Source of the DNA: Bacteroidales bacterium
GTDB taxonomy: Bacteria > Bacteroidota > Bacteroidia > Bacteroidales > Bacteroidaceae
NCBI GenBank assembly: GCA_030532685.1
Contig: JAUNKN010000002.1
Location: 1 to 64,000 of the forward strand
Direction of reading: 5' to 3'
Length of the DNA stretch: 64,000 nt
The stretch's first letter is position 1, and every line of letters starts with the position of its first letter. This document shows positions 59,927-64,000 of the stretch, piece after piece. Under the pieces are notes generated by a model. It was not told where the DNA came from. It made no database searches and saw only the letters and a program-made list of their open reading frames with translations. Both the position numbers and the translations under genes were made by a program.

Positions 59927-61387
59927 TTACTTCTTGGGAGTGCGAGCCAAGGTCTCGAGTACAAGACGCCAGTAGGGCTCTACCGAGGGGATGAAGCAAC
60001 GCTCGTTGGGGGTGTGAGGAGATTTGAGCGTGGGGCCGAAGCTCACTACGTCCATGCCTGGGCAGTGGCTCAAAATCACAGAACATTCAAGGCCAGCGTG
60101 TATCACCTGTACGATAGGAGCTTCGTGGAAGAGATCTTTGTAGGTCTGTGTCATGATTTCCACGATTTCGCTTTTGGGAGAGGGCTGCCAAGCGGGGTAA
60201 TCGCCGCCAGTCTCTACCTTCATGCCCGCCATAGCAAAGCAGGCCTCGAGGGTATCTACGCAGTATTGACGCATAGAGTCGGAGCTGGAGCGAACGAGGA
60301 TTTTTACGAAAGCCTTACCTTCTCCAATTTCGATAATGGAGAGGTTGCTCGAGGTCTCGACGATGGTGGGCAGATGAGGAATGAAGCGCAGCACACCGTT
60401 GTGGCAAGCCAAAATCGCATTGACTACATTGTCCTGGATTGCTTCGGGAACGAGCTGGCCGGGCAATTCTGCGTCTTCGCAAACGAGCGTAAGTTCGGGT
60501 TCGATATAGCCATATTCGTCGCGGAAGTCCTTAAGCCATTCTCCTTCTACTACTTCGCGTAGCGCTGAGACATTTTCGGCAGGGAGCGTGAGGACGACTT
60601 CGCAGTCGCGGGGGATGGCGTTGCGCATATTGCCGCCTTGCCAAGAAGCAAGGCGAGCTTCAAAATTAGCAATGGCATCGGTCACAACGCGAGCCATCAT
60701 TTTATTGGCATTGCCTCGGCCTTCGTTGATTTCGAGTCCCGAGTGTCCGCCACGCAATCCACCGATAACGAGTTTCACGGCTTTGTCCCCTGCTTCGGGG
60801 GCTACGGCTTGGTATTCGAGAGCTGCAGTAAAGTTGATGCCACCTGCTGAACCGACCATCAGTTCGCCATGGGTTTCGTTGTCGAGGTTCAAAAGGATTT
60901 CTCCTTTCAAAAGGCCATCTTCCATGTAGTTCACACCGTACATGGTGGTCTCTTCGTCGCTGGTCATGAATGCCTCAAGAGGCCCGTGAGGAATATCGGT
61001 GGCTTCAAAGATGCCCATAATGGTGGCGATAGCCATACCATCGTCGGCGCCGAGTGTCGTATTGCGGGCACGCACCCAATCTCCGTCGATCCACGTTTCG
61101 ATGGGATCGGTTTCAAAGTTGTGGGGCGAGTCGGGAGTCTTTTGAGGAACCATATCTATGTGCCCTTGGAGTGTCACCGTCTTGCGGTCTTCCATGCCGG
61201 GTGTCGCAGGCTTGTACATCAAAATGTTGCCAGCGTTGTCTTGACGAGCTTCGATGCCGCGCTCGGCAGCCCAATCGAGCAGGAATTTTTGAATTTTCTC
61301 CAAGTGTCCCGAAGGGCGAGGCACTTGCGTAAGCTTGTGGAAATTCTGCCAAATAGCGGCAGGTTGGAGGTTGAGAATTTCGCTCAT
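59927..61387 (-). CDS. pepD: Aminoacyl-histidine dipeptidase (M20C)
   Basis: A 486-residue cytosolic zinc dipeptidase that cleaves Xaa-His and other dipeptides. Metal and catalytic residues are seen in LQGHIDMVPQK, TLGADDGMAIA and TSDEETTMYGVNYM, with GGHSGLEINEGRGNAN and the C-terminal HAGLECSVI. Length is typical. It begins 7 nt after the flippase-like gene, so the two are probably co-transcribed. Confidence 0.95.
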   Translation of the reverse strand: MSEILNLQPAAIWQNFHKLTQVPRPSGHLEKIQKFLLDWAAERGIEARQDNAGNILMYKPATPGMEDRKTVTLQGHIDMVPQKTPDSPHNFETDPIETWIDGDWVRARNTTLGADDGMAIATIMGIFEATDIPHGPLEAFMTSDEETTMYGVNYMEDGLLKGEILLNLDNETHGELMVGSAGGINFTAALEYQAVAPEAGDKAVKLVIGGLRGGHSGLEINEGRGNANKMMARVVTDAIANFEARLASWQGGNMRNAIPRDCEVVLTLPAENVSALREVVEGEWLKDFRDEYGYIEPELTLVCEDAELPGQLVPEAIQDNVVNAILACHNGVLRFIPHLPTIVETSSNLSIIEIGEGKAFVKILVRSSSDSMRQYCVDTLEACFAMAGMKVETGGDYPAWQPSPKSEIVEIMTQTYKDLFHEAPIVQVIHAGLECSVILSHCPGMDVVSFGPTLKSPHTPNERCFIPSVEPYWRLVLETLARTPKK

Positions 61388-61394
61388 AATGGTA

Positions 61395-62399
61395 TCAGGA
61401 TTTTGAAAGTTCTGGAGATGTTGTTTGGTTTTGCAAGATATTGAGGTCGATCCAGCCCACGGCTCCCATGAGCACGACAAGTGCTGTCTGGAGGGTGTGC
61501 ACCACGAGGACGAAGAGCACGGCAGGCTCTTCGGCTACTCCATAAAGTACCAGCATGGTTTTGACGGCAAAGTGCCAAGGGCCAGCGCCATTGGGGGTGG
61601 GAACGAGTACGGCAAAGGAGCTTGCCGTAAAGATGAGTAAGCCTTGTAGTGGAGCAATAGATGCGGTGCTAGAAAGACTAAAAAATGCGATATAAAAATG
61701 CAGATAGTAGGCCACCCAAATCCCTATACTATAAAGGAGATAAAGGGGAAAACGTCTTATCTTGCGCAACGAGGCCAGCCCATCGAGAAAGCCTTGTACC
61801 TTTTCTTTGCCTTTGCGAAAGGCAGCCACGTTCCACAAAAGATAGCCCATAAAGAGCAAGGCTGCCAAAAGGCTGATGGCTGTTACTAAATAGCCCGTCG
61901 AGGTGAAACGCTCCAAGAGTTGTCGAGGGCTGGTGCCTGTGCTATGTAGGAAACGCAAGAACTCGGGGAGCTGCGAGAGCAAGGACAGCAAGGCGATGAG
62001 CAACATCAAAACGCTATCGACCACGCGTTCGGCAACGACCGTACCTAAGGATTTGGAAAAGGAAATACCTGCATATTTCTTTAGAGTTCCGCAACGTGTC
62101 ACTTCTCCAATGCGTGGAACCGCCAGACTTGCGGCGTAGGAAATATAAATGGCATCAGAACAAATACGGGCACTCGGATTTTCGCCTATCGGACGCAGTG
62201 CCAGCTGCCAGCGAAGCGCTCTAAATGTGAGAGGAACCACCCCAAAGGCCAAGGAAAGAAGCATCCAGCCCCAACGCACTTCGTGGCAAAGTACGTGCCA
62301 TAGCTCTGTCCAGTCCGTGCCGCGATACATCCACCAGAGAATACCCACTCCCAAGAGAAAGGGGAGTAAATACTTAATAATGTTGAGGAGTGTTTTCAC
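61395..62399 (-). CDS. Lysylphosphatidylglycerol synthase TM region / flippase-like membrane protein
   Basis: A 334-residue integral membrane protein with about eight helices and the family signatures FRALRWQLALRPIG, SLAVPRIGEVTRCGTLKKYA, VVAERVVDSVLMLL and FAVLVPTPNGAGPWHFAVKT (PF03706 type). Such proteins lack the catalytic part of MprF and are thought to move lipids. The best start is a GTG at 62399, because the next ATG lies after the first helix has begun. Confidence 0.85.
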   Translation of the reverse strand: MKTLLNIIKYLLPFLLGVGILWWMYRGTDWTELWHVLCHEVRWGWMLLSLAFGVVPLTFRALRWQLALRPIGENPSARICSDAIYISYAASLAVPRIGEVTRCGTLKKYAGISFSKSLGTVVAERVVDSVLMLLIALLSLLSQLPEFLRFLHSTGTSPRQLLERFTSTGYLVTAISLLAALLFMGYLLWNVAAFRKGKEKVQGFLDGLASLRKIRRFPLYLLYSIGIWVAYYLHFYIAFFSLSSTASIAPLQGLLIFTASSFAVLVPTPNGAGPWHFAVKTMLVLYGVAEEPAVLFVLVVHTLQTALVVLMGAVGWIDLNILQNQTTSPELSKS

Positions 62400-62417
62400 A
62401 CGAACGAGAATTTGTTG

Positions 62418-62425
62418 TATATTTG
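62418..62425 (+). promoter_or_regulatory. -7 promoter box for rsmA
   Basis: TATATTTG, leader of about 65 nt to the ATG at 62498. No clear -33 box. Confidence 0.5.
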
Positions 62426-62497
62426 CGCTATCAAATGTAGAGCTGGCACGTACTATTTGCGAGCCTACTGCGCAAAAATACGAATAATTCTCCCAAA

Positions 62498-63328
62498 ATG
62501 AAATTAGTACGCCCTAAAAAGTTTCTTGGACAGCATTTTTTGAAAGATCAGGGGGTGGCTCGCGCCATTGCCGATACGGTGGATGCTTGTCCCGACCTTC
62601 CGATTCTCGAAGTGGGGCCAGGAATGGGCGTGCTCACGCAGTATTTGCTACCCAAAGGAAGAGACTTGAAAGTCGCAGAGATCGATTTTGAAAGTGTGGC
62701 CTATTTGCGCGAACACTTCCCTCAGTTGGAGAGTGGCATCATTGAGGACGATTTCTTGAAAATGCACCTCGAGCACATCTTCGAGGGGCAGAGCTTTGTA
62801 CTCACGGGCAACTATCCTTACAACATCTCGAGCCAAATTTTTTTCAAAATGCTCGACTATCGCCACCTCATTCCTTGCTGCACAGGCATGATACAAAAGG
62901 AGGTCGCCGAACGATTGGCTGCCGCTCCTGGTAGTAAGACTTATGGTATTCTCTCAGTGCTTGTACAGTTGTGGTACGATGTGGAATATCTTTTCACCGT
63001 AGAACCTGGCGTGTTTAATCCTCCTCCAAAGGTGAAAAGTGCCGTGATACGCATGACGCGCAATAAAATCGAGGATTGCGGTTGCAATGAGCGTTTGTTG
63101 CGTCGCGTGGTCAAAACGGCTTTCAACCAACGTCGAAAGATGATGCGAGGTAGCTTAAAACCTCTCTTTGCACAACTCGATGGCGAGCGCGGCCTGTCAG
63201 CCGATCATTCCGAGTTTCTTGCGCAACCTCTGCTCACGAAGCGTCCCGAACAACTGAGTGTGGCCGATTTTGTAGCCCTCACCAATGCCATCGAAGCAGA
63301 AATGCACAACAATCAACCTTTGGCATAG
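62498..63328 (+). CDS. rsmA: 16S rRNA dimethyladenosine transferase
   Basis: Dimethylates A1518 and A1519 in helix 45 of 16S rRNA. The 276 residues show KKFLGQHFLKDQGVARAIAD, the S-adenosylmethionine loop ILEVGPGMGVLTQYLL, the catalytic GNYPYNISSQIFFKML and the C-terminal VFNPPPKVKSAVIRM. Start and length are standard (KsgA). Confidence 0.97.
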   Translation: MKLVRPKKFLGQHFLKDQGVARAIADTVDACPDLPILEVGPGMGVLTQYLLPKGRDLKVAEIDFESVAYLREHFPQLESGIIEDDFLKMHLEHIFEGQSFVLTGNYPYNISSQIFFKMLDYRHLIPCCTGMIQKEVAERLAAAPGSKTYGILSVLVQLWYDVEYLFTVEPGVFNPPPKVKSAVIRMTRNKIEDCGCNERLLRRVVKTAFNQRRKMMRGSLKPLFAQLDGERGLSADHSEFLAQPLLTKRPEQLSVADFVALTNAIEAEMHNNQPLA

Positions 63329-63376
63329 GGGAGTTTGAACATTGTTTTTTCATACTTGTTTCTTAGCTTTTCCGGA

Positions 63377-63792
63377 ATGATATATCCCGCCACTCTTCAT
63401 ACTCTGCTTCATACCACTACGCCCGATGGCGACACCGATGTCATCGAGCATCGCTCGGCGGCCATGGTCGCATTGCGCGACAATGGTACTTGGTCTTTGC
63501 GCTATCGCGATTCTGACAATGAGGGGCAGACTGCCTTGTCCGGTACCGACAGTTGGATGTCCATATCTCGTGACGGCTTGATGACTTCTCGCCTGCTTTT
63601 TAGAGTGGGAGAGCAGCTCGAGGCCGTCTATCAAACCGCGCATGGCGAGTTTGAGATGACCCTCATGCCACGCACTATACCTCTGTGGCGAGCGAAAATG
63701 CAGGGCAAGCCGAGTTGCACTATGAGATTTATCTTTCTCAGCAGCTCATTACGAGCAATCGCCTTGAGGTGAATTGGACACGCGAAGCATAG
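63377..63792 (+). pseudogene. DUF1934 (YwiB-like) protein, frameshifted
   Basis: From the ATG at 63377 the first frame encodes DTDVIEHRSAAMVALRDN, then SRLLFRVGEQLEAVYQT and HGEFEMTLMP, the N-terminal two thirds of a YwiB-type beta-barrel. The match is then lost, but another frame (one base missing near 63667) continues THYTSVASENAGQAELHY and EIYLSQQLITSNRLEVNW to a stop at 63790-63792, the expected C-terminal strands. Joined, it would be about 138 residues. Either a recent one-base deletion or a sequencing error. Confidence 0.7.
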
Positions 63793-63846
63793 CTCTTGCT
63801 CATCTGAGCTTCTCTTTTCTCTTTTCCTCCTTTTTCTTCTTGCTTC

Positions 63847-64000
63847 ATGTCCTTTCTTCTCGACGATATTCCCCTGCGCCAGCACCTATTGGCTTTGCTA
63901 CCCCGTGCCAATGTCGCCTTTACCCAACGGCTCATGCCTGGAGTAGAGGGAGTCTTAGGGCTTCGTGTGCCCGATGTGCGTGCTTTGGCACGACGCATCG
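63847..64000 (+). CDS. DNA alkylation repair enzyme, N-terminal fragment (runs off the window)
   Basis: The first 51 codons begin MSFLLDDIPLRQHLLALLPR and continue LGLRVPDVRALARRI. The G(L/V)RxPxVRxLAK-like stretch is typical of the AlkD family of HEAT-repeat DNA glycosylases. The rest lies beyond 64000, so length and catalytic residues cannot be judged. Confidence 0.6.
   Translation, partial: MSFLLDDIPLRQHLLALLPRANVAFTQRLMPGVEGVLGLRVPDVRALARRI

Noticed and set aside
1..64000. Search for prophage, transposase, integrase or toxin-antitoxin genes
   Set aside because: None was recognised; apart from the CRISPR end, the repeats and the AT-rich fimbrial genes, the content is ordinary chromosomal.

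Overview
The window looks like a chromosomal segment from a member of the Bacteroidales, most likely an oral or gut organism near Prevotellaceae or Porphyromonadaceae (an Alloprevotella-like genome would fit, but I cannot fix the genus). The evidence is the promoter style (many genes are preceded by TAnnTTTG, often with TTTG or TTG exactly 20 bp upstream), the short primary sigma factor, Fkp, Mfa/FimA-type fimbriae, an HmuY/HmuR-type heme operon and type IX secretion-like C-terminal tails.

Layout. 1-0.5 kb: the right-hand end of a CRISPR array with a 47-bp repeat and 30-bp spacers (type II-C style), with no cas genes inside the window. 0.6-9.4 kb: a calcium P-type ATPase, an inositol-phosphate synthase, a BspA-type leucine-rich lipoprotein whose start codon is out of frame, and the fucose-salvage enzyme Fkp. 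9.6-14.3 kb: an MCE protein with an N-acetylmuramoyl-alanine amidase, then asnA. 14.4-19.3 kb (minus strand): a four-gene heme-uptake operon (calycin-like lipoprotein, HmuY-like lipoprotein, TonB-dependent receptor, PepSY membrane protein), with two junctions that overlap as ATGA. 19.4-22.1 kb: a DjlA-like co-chaperone, tRNA-Gln and tRNA-Lys, and rplU-rpmA.

22.5-34.7 kb: a long fimbrial locus (DUF3575, DUF3868/OmpA, major fimbrillin, FimB/Mfa2 anchor, three minor fimbrillins of which one is frameshifted, and a large leucine-rich protein with a type IX secretion-type tail). A strong intrinsic terminator sits just after the major subunit. 34.8-41.6 kb: MerR regulator, Nif3-like protein, zinc-ribbon coiled coil, rlmH, endonuclease/exonuclease/phosphatase protein, dps, comEC. 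41.7-53 kb: acyltransferase, M6 protease, purA, FAD protein, radA, BamA/TamA-type protein. 53-64 kb: DUF349 protein, CorA, rpoD, a RelA/SpoT homologue whose synthetase half looks degenerate, pepD, flippase-like protein, rsmA, a frameshifted DUF1934 gene and the start of a DNA alkylation repair gene.

Structure not explained by genes. Two families of short dispersed repeats fill the large intergenic gaps. One is a 21-bp tandem unit built on CTACGTGGGA, found at six places, one of them inside a reading frame. The other is an inverted module of GTGGAAGCAATGGAAG boxes placed about 20 nt from alternating CG tracts, found near 12.5, 21.1 and 56.4 kb. Three genes carry apparent single-base frame disruptions.
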